Assembly: GCA_044598425.1 (NCBI GenBank)
Contig: CP172536.1
Span: 3,100,001 to 3,164,000, forward strand
Length of the DNA stretch: 64,000 bases
Reading direction: 5' to 3'
Origin: JAEVLT01 sp044598425
GTDB lineage: Bacteria; Bacillota; Bacilli; Bacillales; Cytobacillaceae
The position numbers and the translations under genes were made by a program. How positions within the stretch are numbered: the stretch's first letter is position 1; each line of letters opens with the position of its first letter. Positions 51,147 through 59,398 of the stretch are shown in pieces. A model generated the notes under the pieces. It was not told the DNA's origin and did not search any database. It saw nothing but the letters and a program-made list of their open reading frames with translations.

Positions 51147-52164
51147 TTGTAACCACCTCCACTCCTATTTGCTGCGATTGAAGAAAATCAATGGCTTGGT
51201 TGATTTCCTGCTGATCGCCATCAAGATGAATAAAAAGGGTTCCATATGAGCCATTTTGCGTTTGCGAAATTTTTCCTTGAAGGATATTTACATTCGCTTT
51301 CGCATTGCGAATAAGATTGGTAATGATCGGCTGCTCAGCAGCATCCCCAATAAAGGTTAACTGAACAATTTTTCCGGAATGGTATTTTTCAAGCAGGTGA
51401 TCAACCGTTTCTTTTGTTGCTTCCGGTTCTGTAACTTGCTGAACAAACCGTTTTGTAATCGGCTGCTGCGGATTTTTAAACACTTCTAAAACAGATCCTG
51501 TTTCAACAACCTTACCACTTTCCATCACAGCAACACGATGGCAAATTTTACGAATAACATGCATTTCATGGGTAATTAACACAATGGTTAAGCCTAATCG
51601 CTTATTAATATCCACCAGTAAATCTAAGATCGAGTCCGTTGTTTGTGGGTCTAGAGCCGATGTCGCCTCATCACAAAGCAAAACTTTAGGGTTATTGGCC
51701 AGTGCGCGTGCAATTCCGACCCTCTGCTTTTGTCCGCCGCTTAATTGTGAAGGATACGCATTTTCTCTGCCTTCAAGACCGACAAGCTTGATTAATTCCA
51801 TCACTCGCTTCTGTCTTTCAGGGCCTTTGATTCCAGCAATTTCTAACGGAAAAGCAATATTTTCAGAAACGGTTCTCGACCATAACAAGTTAAAATGTTG
51901 GAAGATCATACTGATTTCTTGGCGTGCTTTTCGAAGTTCCTTCCCTTTAATTTTAGAAATTTCCCGTCCAGCTACCTTTATCATTCCTTCTGTCGGAATT
52001 TCTAAACCATTCAGCATCCGAATTAAAGTGCTCTTACCAGCACCGCTATAGCCAATGATCCCAAATATTTCGCCTTCCTTAATCTCCAAACTAACATGGT
52101 CAACCGCTGTTAATTCACCTTTCTTAGAAGGGAAAATTTTACGGACATTTTGAACTGATATCAT
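51139..52164 (-). CDS. metN: Methionine ABC transporter ATP-binding protein MetN
   Basis: A 341-residue ABC ATPase. Walker A GYSGAGKSTLIRMLNG, Q-loop FQHFNLL, signature LSGGQKQRVGIARALA, Walker B VLLCDEATSALDP, switch His in VLITHEM. A C-terminal NIL/ACT-like domain (about 265-341, VQLTFIGDAAEQPIITNLIR) binds methionine for trans-inhibition. AGGTGATGAA precedes the ATG. First gene after the SAM riboswitch. Confidence 0.95.
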   Translation of the reverse strand: MISVQNVRKIFPSKKGELTAVDHVSLEIKEGEIFGIIGYSGAGKSTLIRMLNGLEIPTEGMIKVAGREISKIKGKELRKARQEISMIFQHFNLLWSRTVSENIAFPLEIAGIKGPERQKRVMELIKLVGLEGRENAYPSQLSGGQKQRVGIARALANNPKVLLCDEATSALDPQTTDSILDLLVDINKRLGLTIVLITHEMHVIRKICHRVAVMESGKVVETGSVLEVFKNPQQPITKRFVQQVTEPEATKETVDHLLEKYHSGKIVQLTFIGDAAEQPIITNLIRNAKANVNILQGKISQTQNGSYGTLFIHLDGDQQEINQAIDFLQSQQIGVEVVTNG

Positions 52165-52247
52165 TTCATCACCTACTTTTTATCCGAAATTTCGCGACAT
52201 CTATTCTTAAATATAGAGTTTGAATGTTTGCTGAACAACATTCTTGC

Positions 52248-52289
52248 AAAAAAGAAAAAGCCTTTCTGCAAGATGGCAGAAAGGCATTA
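52248..52289 (-). terminator. Riboswitch-controlled terminator upstream of metN
   Basis: Minus strand ATGCCTTTCTGCCATCTTGC then AGAAAGGCTTTTTCTTTTTT, a strong stem with T-run between the SAM-I aptamer and metN. Confidence 0.92.
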
Positions 52290-52411
52290 GAAAACAATCC
52301 TTTCTCCCATCTCCCAAAGCAATTGCTTTGTGTGAATTGGCACCATTTCAATCACAATTGACGGTTGCCGGGCTTCATCGGGCACATCCCTCCACCTCTC
52401 TTGATAAGAGC
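52290..52411 (-). ncRNA. SAM-I (S-box) riboswitch
   Basis: Minus strand reads CTTATCAAGAGAGGTGGAGG, GATGTGCCCGATGAAGCCCG, GCAACC, ATTGAAATGGTGCCAATTC and a closing GGGAGATGGGAGAAAGG. CTTATCAAGAG..GGTGGAGGGA, GCCCGATGA, CCCGGCAACC and AATGGTGCCAATTC are the conserved S-box segments. With SAM bound the terminator at 52248-52289 forms and metNIQ transcription stops. Confidence 0.96.
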
Positions 52412-52538
52412 AACAATAAATCCTATATTCATTTAAACCTTCATCATCGCAAAATAATTACGAAAGCTATCGTATCACGAAAAAAAAAAGGTGTCAACAA
52501 AAATTCGACATATTCCAACATTTCCTTTAAACACTTAA

Positions 52539-52871
52539 CTAGTCAGGCTCCTTTTTCGCTAAATAAAAAATAGATTCCAGCAGTAAAATCGTTCGAAAAG
52601 GAGCTTTAATCGAAAGAGCCTTTTTCTCCGCCAGGGAGCGCAGCTTTTCTTTTCCTTCCATCAATGCAATCATTCCTGTTTCCTTGCCAATCATCTCGCA
52701 ATATTGACTTTTTCGGTCTGAATTGATAAGAACATTGCCATCATGAAAACTCATTGAAATTCGATCCATCTCAGTTATGAATTCAATCGATAGGTCAGCC
52801 TTACTAAGCAACGGCTGCACGTGCGCTTTCTCCTTTATTTCTTTTATAAAAGCTTGAACAGTATCCATCAT
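52539..52871 (-). CDS. yusD: SCP2-like protein YusD
   Basis: A 110-residue protein: MDTVQAFIKEIKEKAHVQPL then LSIEFITEMDRISMSFHDGN, a sterol-carrier (SCP-2)-like pattern, ending YLAKKEPD. Same place as yusD next to the B. subtilis met operon (yusCBA). Function unknown. GGAG lies 8 bases before the ATG. Confidence 0.8.
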   Translation of the reverse strand: MMDTVQAFIKEIKEKAHVQPLLSKADLSIEFITEMDRISMSFHDGNVLINSDRKSQYCEMIGKETGMIALMEGKEKLRSLAEKKALSIKAPFRTILLLESIFYLAKKEPD

Positions 52872-53002
52872 TTTGACAACTCCGGATTTATCGCTTTATA
52901 CCTATATATTCCGCAGAAGTCTTTGTATTCCTTTCAAAACTGTTCGACAATTACCTTTCAATCTCTTCCCTTTTGTCGAATATTTCCTGAGAAATATGTA
53001 AG

Positions 53003-53027
53003 AAAACAGATGCCGAGGCACCTGCTT
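53003..53027 (-). terminator. Hairpin behind yusE
   Basis: Minus strand AGCAGGTGCCTCGGCATCTGTTTTC just after the yusE stop. Confidence 0.7.
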
Positions 53028-53028
53028 T

Positions 53029-53346
53029 TTAGTTTAATTGCTGATTAATTTTTTCCAATAAGTACGGCACAGAGTGGAAGGCATATATCGTTTCCACTAC
53101 TTCGCCATTTTTGACAAACAAAAGACAAGGCACGCTTTCAACCGAAAAATTTTTTGCTGTTTCCGGAAAAAAGTTCAAATTCATTTTTCCTATTTTAGTC
53201 TTTAGCATTTCCTCAATCACCAGCAGCATTTTAGATGCTACTTGGCAAGTTCCGCAAAGCGGTGTATAAAAATAAACGAGACCGGTCGATTGATCAATAA
53301 AGAAAGTATTTAACTCGTCCTGGTTCCATTCTTTCATCATCGTCAA
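53029..53346 (-). CDS. yusE: Thioredoxin-family protein YusE
   Basis: A 105-residue thioredoxin fold. Active-site CxxC is TPLCGTCQVASK and the cis-Pro loop is VESVPCLLFVKNG. The substrates are unknown. The TTG start at 53346 overlaps the yusF stop in TTGA, so translation is probably coupled; an ATG two codons on is also possible. Confidence 0.88.
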   Translation of the reverse strand: MTMMKEWNQDELNTFFIDQSTGLVYFYTPLCGTCQVASKMLLVIEEMLKTKIGKMNLNFFPETAKNFSVESVPCLLFVKNGEVVETIYAFHSVPYLLEKINQQLN

Positions 53347-53699
53347 CCCATTTCTAAAAACTCGGCATGTACATCAATATTCGCTCCGATCAGGATGGTA
53401 GCAAGATGCTTTTCCGATGCTGTTGCCACTTCCCGGTACATTTTATCAATATACAACTGCTTCGCTTCGGGAAATTCACGCTTCAACTGTTTGCGAAGCT
53501 TTTCCCCTGCCTCATCTGCATCGACCAATACATAAATTTCTTTATCTTCAAGGAACTCGATTAGTTCATCCATTTTATTCATGCTGATTGTCCCGTTTGT
53601 GCAAATAATTTCTACTGGTTCTTTAATGATTTTTTTCACTTTGTTCTTATCCGATCTTCCTTCAACAATAATTACCTTATCCAACATCATGCTATTCAT
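53343..53699 (-). CDS. yusF: Toprim-domain protein YusF (RNase M5-like)
   Basis: A 118-residue TOPRIM protein with VIIVEGRSDKNKVKKII (Glu) and YVLVDADEAGEKLR (DxD), so magnesium binding and nucleic acid hydrolysis or binding are likely. It is smaller than RNase M5 and its target is unknown. ATG 53699 follows AGGTGA at 5 bases. It forms a pair with yusE. Confidence 0.88.
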   Translation of the reverse strand: MNSMMLDKVIIVEGRSDKNKVKKIIKEPVEIICTNGTISMNKMDELIEFLEDKEIYVLVDADEAGEKLRKQLKREFPEAKQLYIDKMYREVATASEKHLATILIGANIDVHAEFLEMG

Positions 53700-53838
53700 C
53701 GTGATCACCTATAAAGTTAAATTGTTGGTTAATTTTAACATATTCACATACTTTCTTCACGTGCACCCATATGGTACAACTATAATAGCATGATCATCCA
53801 TTACTGGAGTAAAAGTTTGCTCAAGACACCGAAAAAAA

Positions 53839-54321
53839 TCAATCCCCTTGATTGATTTTACCAGGCTTAGGCGGGTTAATATATTTTCCGTGCACTTTTA
53901 CACCCACGCCATCACTATAGACCATCTTACCTCCAAAATAGCCAACCGATAATATGCCGACCGTACTAATAAGGGATAAAATGAGATAAAACACCAATGA
54001 GATACGGATAAACTCTTTCTTTTTCCAGACAAAAATCGCCCGCAGCGCGACAACAACAAAGGTGATAATCGTTGTGATATCCGCAAGATCCTGGTGGTAT
54101 TCAAAAATATTTGTATTTCCTCTTGCATCATGCTCAGGTCCTGTTCCTACAGCAATCCATGCACTTACAAAGGCAATCAGCCAGAGCCAAAATCCTTTAC
54201 GCGGTGAAATTTTCCGTTTGGTAATCACCATAAAGAAATCGTAGACCGTTGCCAAAATAATGAGCACAATTGGAAAGTGAACCATAATCGGATGAATGTG
54301 TGACAATACCTCTTGAAACAT
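53839..54321 (-). CDS. DUF2231 family membrane protein
   Basis: A 160-residue protein with four transmembrane segments, opening SHIHPIMVHFPIVLIILATV, the HP..VHFP mark of DUF2231. A conserved His-rich face (GPEHDARGN, EYHQDLAD) could bind haem or metal, which is inference. AGGAGGAAAA precedes the ATG. Its tail is Pro/Gly/Lys-rich. Confidence 0.8.
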   Translation of the reverse strand: MFQEVLSHIHPIMVHFPIVLIILATVYDFFMVITKRKISPRKGFWLWLIAFVSAWIAVGTGPEHDARGNTNIFEYHQDLADITTIITFVVVALRAIFVWKKKEFIRISLVFYLILSLISTVGILSVGYFGGKMVYSDGVGVKVHGKYINPPKPGKINQGD

Positions 54322-54399
54322 CCATTTTCCTCCTCTTCTAAACCGTTATCCTTAAAAGTTTTTACTTACTAGGCGACCTTACCATACTATTTTTAAAAA

Positions 54400-54849
54400 A
54401 CTTTTAAAAAGAACCTGAATCCGTGTCGGATGGATGGAGGCAATGACTCTGCGGTGAATATCGGCACATGTGTAGAAGAAGATGCCGGTTTCATCATTAA
54501 ACGAAATCCTCGCCGCGAAAAGCCCGAAGCTTGGTTGGCAATGCGAATGAAAAACCGATTTAGAATTAGAGCGTTTTCCATCAGGAAAATTTAAAACCAA
54601 TGATTTAATCTTGCATCTGGGGTGTTTGACGTATAATATTCTCCGATTAATTGGTCAAGAAACGCTAAAGACCGACGATGAACCTTTGAAAAAAAAATGT
54701 TTCGCAGAAGAATCAAGACCGTTATCCAAAACCTCATTACCCTGGCATCCAAAATGGTAAAACACGCGAGACAGGTGTCGTTGAAGTTTGGAAACCATAG
54801 CCCATGGTTTAAGGTATTCAAGCGAATATACCTTACATTTTCAACCTAA
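54400..54849 (+). pseudogene. C-terminal remnant of an IS1380-family transposase
   Basis: Plus strand reads CRMDGGNDSAVNIGTCVEED then AGFIIKRNPRREKPEAWLAM, later KFKTNDLILHLGCLTYNILR and LIGQETLKTDDEPLKKK. After the AAAAAAAAA run the frame shifts and MFRRRIKTVIQNLITLASKM, VKHARQVSLKFGN..PWFKVFKRIYL follows to a stop at 54849. RMDAGN..FIIKRN, KTNDL..CLTYN.LR.IGQ and RR..T..Q are IS1380 blocks. The N-terminal two thirds are missing. Confidence 0.82.
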
Positions 54850-54974
54850 ACTGTGCAAGTGAATAGTCGGGAAAGACCTGCCAAAAATAGGAATATCGCA
54901 GGTCTATTTGGCAACTCTAAAAATTTGTTATCACAAAATTTTTAAAGAATGGCTCATTTTAGGGATGGTTGTTT
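54850..54974. other. Scar between IS1380 remnant and family 2 repeat
   Basis: Contains GACCTGCCAAAAATAGGAAT and ATCGCAGGTC, an inverted pair that may be the end of the IS1380 element; no gene. Confidence 0.4.
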
Positions 54975-55122
54975 CCGCTCACTATGTGATTGGAACGGAA
55001 GGCGCGCAGACTCCTGTGGGAGTACGTGGCAGGGGAGACCCCACAGGCGCGAATGCGTCGAGAAGGCTCCCCGCAACGCCCACGGAAAGCGAAGCGCCTG
55101 AAGCGGAAATCAACAGGCAACT
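54975..55122. repeat. Dispersed GC-rich palindromic repeat, family 2, complete copy
   Basis: Starts GTTTCCGCTC and ends GAAGCGGAAATCAACAGG. The interior carries CAGACTCCTGTGGGAGTACG, GGCAGGGGAGACCCCACAGG and CACGGAAAGCGAAGCGCC. It lies between the IS1380 remnant and gcvH. Confidence 0.82.
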
Positions 55123-55193
55123 ATAAAGTATCTCAGATTTGGAATAAATTTCTTTTGTTTTTACTTCTCATGTCACGGATTCAGGAAGAATAT

Positions 55194-55228
55194 AAAAAGC
55201 ACAGCGATGATGCTGTGCTTTTCTTCTA
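55194..55228. terminator. Terminator of gcvH
   Basis: AAAAAGCACAGCGATGATGCTGTGCTTTTC, a near-perfect stem after gcvH. Confidence 0.9.
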
Positions 55229-55239
55229 AAAATATTTAA

Positions 55240-55623
55240 TTATTCTTCTTTAGTCATTGCTTCGTATTGGTCGGCAGTCATGAGCTTATCAATCTCGCTC
55301 TTGTCCGATGGCTCGATCACGATCATCCATGCCTTCTCATATGGCGACTCATTCACGAACTCTGGATTATCATTTAATTCTTCATTTATTTCGACAACTT
55401 TACCGCTTACTGGAGCGTACAGCTCAGAAACGGTTTTAACAGATTCGACACTGCCGAATGGCTCATCGGCCGTTACTTCATCACCAACTTCCGGAAGTTC
55501 AACAAATACGATATCTCCCAGCTCGGATTGTGCAAAGTGGGTAATCCCTACACGGACTTTATCGCCTTCATCTTTCACCCATTCATGTTCTTCAGAGTAA
55601 CGCAATTCTTTTGGTGTATTCAT
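55240..55623 (-). CDS. gcvH: Glycine cleavage system H protein
   Basis: A 127-residue GcvH. The lipoyl domain has LRYSEEHEWVKDEG, ELPEVGDEVTADEPFGSVES with the lipoylated Lys in SVKTVSELYAPVSG, and AWMIVIEPSD. Besides glycine cleavage it is the route for lipoyl relay in Bacillus, so it needs LipA at 32 kb. GGAGGGATCTGA precedes the ATG. Confidence 0.97.
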   Translation of the reverse strand: MNTPKELRYSEEHEWVKDEGDKVRVGITHFAQSELGDIVFVELPEVGDEVTADEPFGSVESVKTVSELYAPVSGKVVEINEELNDNPEFVNESPYEKAWMIVIEPSDKSEIDKLMTADQYEAMTKEE

Positions 55624-55683
55624 TCAGATCCCTCCATATTTGTTCTCATATTTATTTGTTTTCTCTTAAAAAGAGAATACATC

Positions 55684-56040
55684 CTAAAGCCACATTTTTT
55701 CAAATTCTTCTTCATGAAATCCAACGGTTACTTTCTTACCATCTGTCAAAAGCGGCCGCTTGATCAGCATCCCGTCTGAAGCAAGCAAATCGAGAAGTTC
55801 AGCTTCTGAAGAAGTTTTTATTTTATCCTTTAACCCTAACTCACGGTATTTTAAGCCGCTGGTGTTAAAAAACTTCTTCAATTCCAGCCCGCTTCTTTTG
55901 TACAAATCTTTCAATTCTTCACGTGCTGGAGGGTTTTCAACAATATGTATTTCCTGATAGGAAAGTTGATGGTCGTCAAGCCATTTCTTTGCTTTCCGGC
56001 ACGTACCGCATTTAGGGTACCAATAAAATGTCAGCGCCAA
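55684..56040 (-). CDS. yusI: Spx/ArsC-family protein YusI
   Basis: A 118-residue thioredoxin-fold protein of the ArsC/Spx family. It has YWYPKCGTCRKAKKWLDDH with CxxC, LKKFFNTSGLKYRELGLK, LLASDGMLIKRPLLTDG with the substrate-type Arg. Unlike Spx its C-terminus lacks the RNA polymerase binding tail, so an oxidoreductase role is more likely. TTG 56040 (MALTFYW) is 8 bases after AAGGTGG, matching the homologue length of 118. Confidence 0.9.
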   Translation of the reverse strand: MALTFYWYPKCGTCRKAKKWLDDHQLSYQEIHIVENPPAREELKDLYKRSGLELKKFFNTSGLKYRELGLKDKIKTSSEAELLDLLASDGMLIKRPLLTDGKKVTVGFHEEEFEKMWL

Positions 56041-56184
56041 CCATTTCACCACCTTCTTTTTACAGCATAAAGGTATTCACTAGAATAGTACCATAACCGT
56101 TCGCAAACTCCTAACAATGAATGCCTAAAAATCTGTCAAATACAAAATTCGTCTTTTTTCGAACTAAACCTTCATAAATGAAAA

Positions 56185-56222
56185 ATAATTCTGCCCCCTC
56201 CATTATGAAGGGAGCAGGATTC
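56185..56222 (-). terminator. Terminator behind fadE
   Basis: Minus strand CCTGCTCCCTTCATAATGGA then GGGGGCAG and ATTATTTTTC. Confidence 0.65.
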
Positions 56223-56225
56223 AGA

Positions 56226-58010
56226 TTAAACGATATAACGTTCCGCCCCGATTAATCGATCGGCTGCTTCACGTTTTTTCGCAATCACATTGATTGGTGT
56301 ATGACGGGTAAACTTCCGAAGTGCTGATAACATCATGCGAAGGCTATCCCCCTGCTCGGTTGCAACGAGCGTTTCCTTTGCATGCTGCTCAATTTCATTA
56401 AAAGCTTCCTGGCAGAAAATTTGCGTATACAGCAGCTTTTGCTTACTCTTCTCAAGCCCGTCTCGCACGATTGCCTTTTCTGTCCTTAAAACAACGGATT
56501 CCATTGCATATGCATTTGAAACAATATCAGCAATATTGACCAGAACTTCTTGTTCACGATCGAGTGCCGTCCCATATTTTTGCACGGCAAGACCAGCTGC
56601 CAATAAACCAATTTTCTTTGCATTTTTCACAAGATATTTTTCTTGGGCAAGCGGCTCATCCCCTGGTTCTTCCGGCATTAACATCATCAATTCTTCCTGA
56701 AGGCCTTGCGCCTTCTGCAATAAAGGAAGCTCTCCCTTCATTGCCTTGCGCAAATAGGTGCCAGGAACAAGCAAACGGTTAATTTCATTCGTTCCTTCAA
56801 AAATTCGGTTAATCCGGGAATCACGATAGGCTCGTTCAATTTCATATTCCTGCATAAATCCGTATCCGCCGTGGATTTGAACACCTTCATCGGTTACATA
56901 GTCCAGTACTTCACTTGCAAAAAACTTATTTAATGAGCACTCAATGGCGTATTCAGAAATCGATTTTGCCACTAATTTTGTGTCTTTCATTTCCTCATTG
57001 GAAAGCTTACCCATGGTATCCTCATATAGGCCAACTGTGCGGTAAACTGAGCTTTCAGCTGCGTAAATTTTTGCTGCCATTGTGCCAAATTTTTCTTTCG
57101 TTAAATGAAACTGGGAAATCGCTGTTTTGAATTGCTGACGGCCATTTGCGTATTTTACCGTCACTTCAAAAGCCCGTTTCGCACCGCCGACAGCTCCAAC
57201 CCCTAATTTATAGCGACCAATGTTTAAGATATTAAAAGCAATTACATGCCCTTTGCCATATTCGCCTAACAGGTTTTCTTTTGGAACAGGGACATCTTCC
57301 AAAATAAGGGTTCTCGTAGAGGAGCTTTTAATCCCCATTTTCTTTTCTTCCGCACCAGTGGAAACACCTGGAAATTCACGTTCAACAAGGAAGGCAGTAA
57401 AGTGTTCGCCGTCAATCTTGGCGTAAACCACAAAAACATCCGCAAACCCGGCATTTGTAATCCATTGTTTTTCTCCATTTAGAATATAGTGGGTACCTTC
57501 TGCATTCAGTCTTGCTGTTGTTTTGGCGCCTAAGGCATCCGAACCGGATCCTGGCTCCGTTAACGCATAGGCAGCAATTTTTTTACCTGTGGCAAGTTCA
57601 GGCAAATACTTCCTCTTTTGCTCCTCATTTCCGAACAAAATAATTGGCAGCGAGCCAATGCCGACATGGGCGCCGTGGGAAAGCGAAAAGCCGCCCGCTC
57701 TAGACATTTTTTCGGTAATGAGTGCAGAACTGATTTTATCCAGACCTAAACCATCATACTCTTCTGGAACATCCGCACCTAAAAGTCCGAGTTCCCCGGC
57801 TTCTTTTAAAAGTTTAACGGTCCGATCAAATTCATGTTTCTCCAAATACTCAACTTGCGGCAGAACTTCATTTTCAACAAAATCTTCGGTTGTCTTGGCG
57901 ATCATTTTTTGCTCATCCGTAAATTCCTCCGGGGTGAAAATTCGCTCACACGATACATCTTCAATTAAAAAGCTGCCGCCTTTGATGATCTTTTCCGTTT
58001 GATTTTCCAT
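56226..58010 (-). CDS. fadE: Acyl-CoA dehydrogenase FadE
   Basis: A 594-residue acyl-CoA dehydrogenase, first step of beta-oxidation. FAD/substrate motifs ALTEPGSGSDALGAKT and EKQWITNAGFADVFVVY, then YVTDEGVQIHGGYGFMQEYE with the FAD-binding loop, and RINRIFEGTNEINRLLV with the catalytic Glu. A C-terminal extension of about 190 residues is typical of FadE (YusJ). Third gene of fadNAE; transcribed after fadA. Confidence 0.96.
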   Translation of the reverse strand: MENQTEKIIKGGSFLIEDVSCERIFTPEEFTDEQKMIAKTTEDFVENEVLPQVEYLEKHEFDRTVKLLKEAGELGLLGADVPEEYDGLGLDKISSALITEKMSRAGGFSLSHGAHVGIGSLPIILFGNEEQKRKYLPELATGKKIAAYALTEPGSGSDALGAKTTARLNAEGTHYILNGEKQWITNAGFADVFVVYAKIDGEHFTAFLVEREFPGVSTGAEEKKMGIKSSSTRTLILEDVPVPKENLLGEYGKGHVIAFNILNIGRYKLGVGAVGGAKRAFEVTVKYANGRQQFKTAISQFHLTKEKFGTMAAKIYAAESSVYRTVGLYEDTMGKLSNEEMKDTKLVAKSISEYAIECSLNKFFASEVLDYVTDEGVQIHGGYGFMQEYEIERAYRDSRINRIFEGTNEINRLLVPGTYLRKAMKGELPLLQKAQGLQEELMMLMPEEPGDEPLAQEKYLVKNAKKIGLLAAGLAVQKYGTALDREQEVLVNIADIVSNAYAMESVVLRTEKAIVRDGLEKSKQKLLYTQIFCQEAFNEIEQHAKETLVATEQGDSLRMMLSALRKFTRHTPINVIAKKREAADRLIGAERYIV

Positions 58011-58157
58011 ATTCTCTTCCTCCTAACAGTTTGGGAAGGAGCTGCCGCTCCAAGTTTTCTATTTTTTCTCTCTACTATTGCTGCTGACGTTCAATTTATC
58101 ATTAATTGAACATCGGTTCGTATCTTTTGTTACAATCTTTTCGACTTCGTTTGTCGT

Positions 58158-59333
58158 TTAGAGAAGCTCAAACACGCCAGCAGCACCCATACCGCCGCCG
58201 ATGCACATTGTCACGACACCAAATTGCTCATTTCTTCGTTTCATTTCATGCAAAAGGGTTAACGTTAGCTTCGCCCCCGTACAGCCAAGCGGATGGCCCA
58301 AGGCAATTGCCCCGCCGTTAACGTTGACCTTGTTTTCATCAAGGCTAAGCTCCCGAATGACCTGAATCGATTGGGAAGCAAACGCTTCATTTAACTCAAA
58401 TAACCCAATATCTGAAATTTCGAGGCCTGCCAGCTTTAGCGCTTTTGGAATCGCGACAACAGGACCAACACCCATAATTTCAGGTGGAACACCGCCGACA
58501 GCGAAGGAGCGGAATTTTGCCATTGGCTTTAGGCCGAGTGAATCAGCTTTTTCACGATCCATAACCATCACAGCAGCTGCACCGTCGCTCGTTTGCGAAG
58601 CATTTCCCGCCGTTACCGTCCCAGTGAGTGAGAAAGCCGGGCGGAGCTTTGCTAATGTTTGTAAATTCGTTTCCGGTCGAACCCCTTCATCTTGGGTAAA
58701 GTGCTCTGTTTTTTCGATCAGTTTGTTGTCTGATCCTACCGAACGAAGGGTGACCTCAACCGGCACAATTTCGTCGGCAAACTTTCCTTCCTGAATCGCT
58801 TTGGCGGCCCGCTGATGACTGCGTACGGCAAACGCATCCTGGTCTTCACGGGAGATCCCATATTTCTTGGCAACTTCTTCAGCCGTGTGTCCCATGCTCA
58901 TATAATATTGCGGTGCAGTTTCAGCCAATTTTATGTTAGGGCGGACAACGTGGCCCATCATTGGCACAAGACTCATCGATTCGGCACCGCCGGCGATGGC
59001 TGTATCGATTTGCCCTGTCAAAATCCCTTGAGCCGCATAGGCAATTGCTTGAAGACCCGAAGAACAGTAACGATTGATCGTTATGGCGGGCACTGTATGC
59101 GAAAGCCCCGCAAGCGCACCAATATTACGTGCCATATTCATTCCTTGTTCTGCCTCAGGCATCGCACAGCCAATAATCAAATCATCAATAATCCCTTCAT
59201 AATTGCCGGCTCGCCTCAGTGTTTCTTTGACTACTAACGCCCCCAGGTCATCCGGACGGACATTGGCAAGTGTTCCCTTCTTTGCTTTGCCAACCGGAGT
59301 CCTGGCACCAGCAACAATTACCGCTTCCCTCAT
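58158..59333 (-). CDS. fadA: Acetyl-CoA acyltransferase (3-ketoacyl-CoA thiolase) FadA
   Basis: A 391-residue thiolase, last step of beta-oxidation. Nucleophilic Cys in NRYCSSGLQ, His in NGGAIALGHPLGCTGA, and Cys in TMCIGGGMGAAG. Starts MREAVIVAGARTPVGKAKKG. It follows fadN by 65 bases with AAGAGGGGAATG upstream. Confidence 0.97.
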   Translation of the reverse strand: MREAVIVAGARTPVGKAKKGTLANVRPDDLGALVVKETLRRAGNYEGIIDDLIIGCAMPEAEQGMNMARNIGALAGLSHTVPAITINRYCSSGLQAIAYAAQGILTGQIDTAIAGGAESMSLVPMMGHVVRPNIKLAETAPQYYMSMGHTAEEVAKKYGISREDQDAFAVRSHQRAAKAIQEGKFADEIVPVEVTLRSVGSDNKLIEKTEHFTQDEGVRPETNLQTLAKLRPAFSLTGTVTAGNASQTSDGAAAVMVMDREKADSLGLKPMAKFRSFAVGGVPPEIMGVGPVVAIPKALKLAGLEISDIGLFELNEAFASQSIQVIRELSLDENKVNVNGGAIALGHPLGCTGAKLTLTLLHEMKRRNEQFGVVTMCIGGGMGAAGVFELL

Positions 59334-59398
59334 TTCATTCCCCTCTTTCCTCTCATTTTGACAATCGATTCATCTCTTTTCCGTTCATTTCACTGCTG

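Noticed and set aside
54908..55229. Plus-strand ORFs of 72-79 codons over the family 2 repeat
   Set aside because: They exist only because the GC-rich repeat lacks stop codons; no ribosome site and no conservation pattern.
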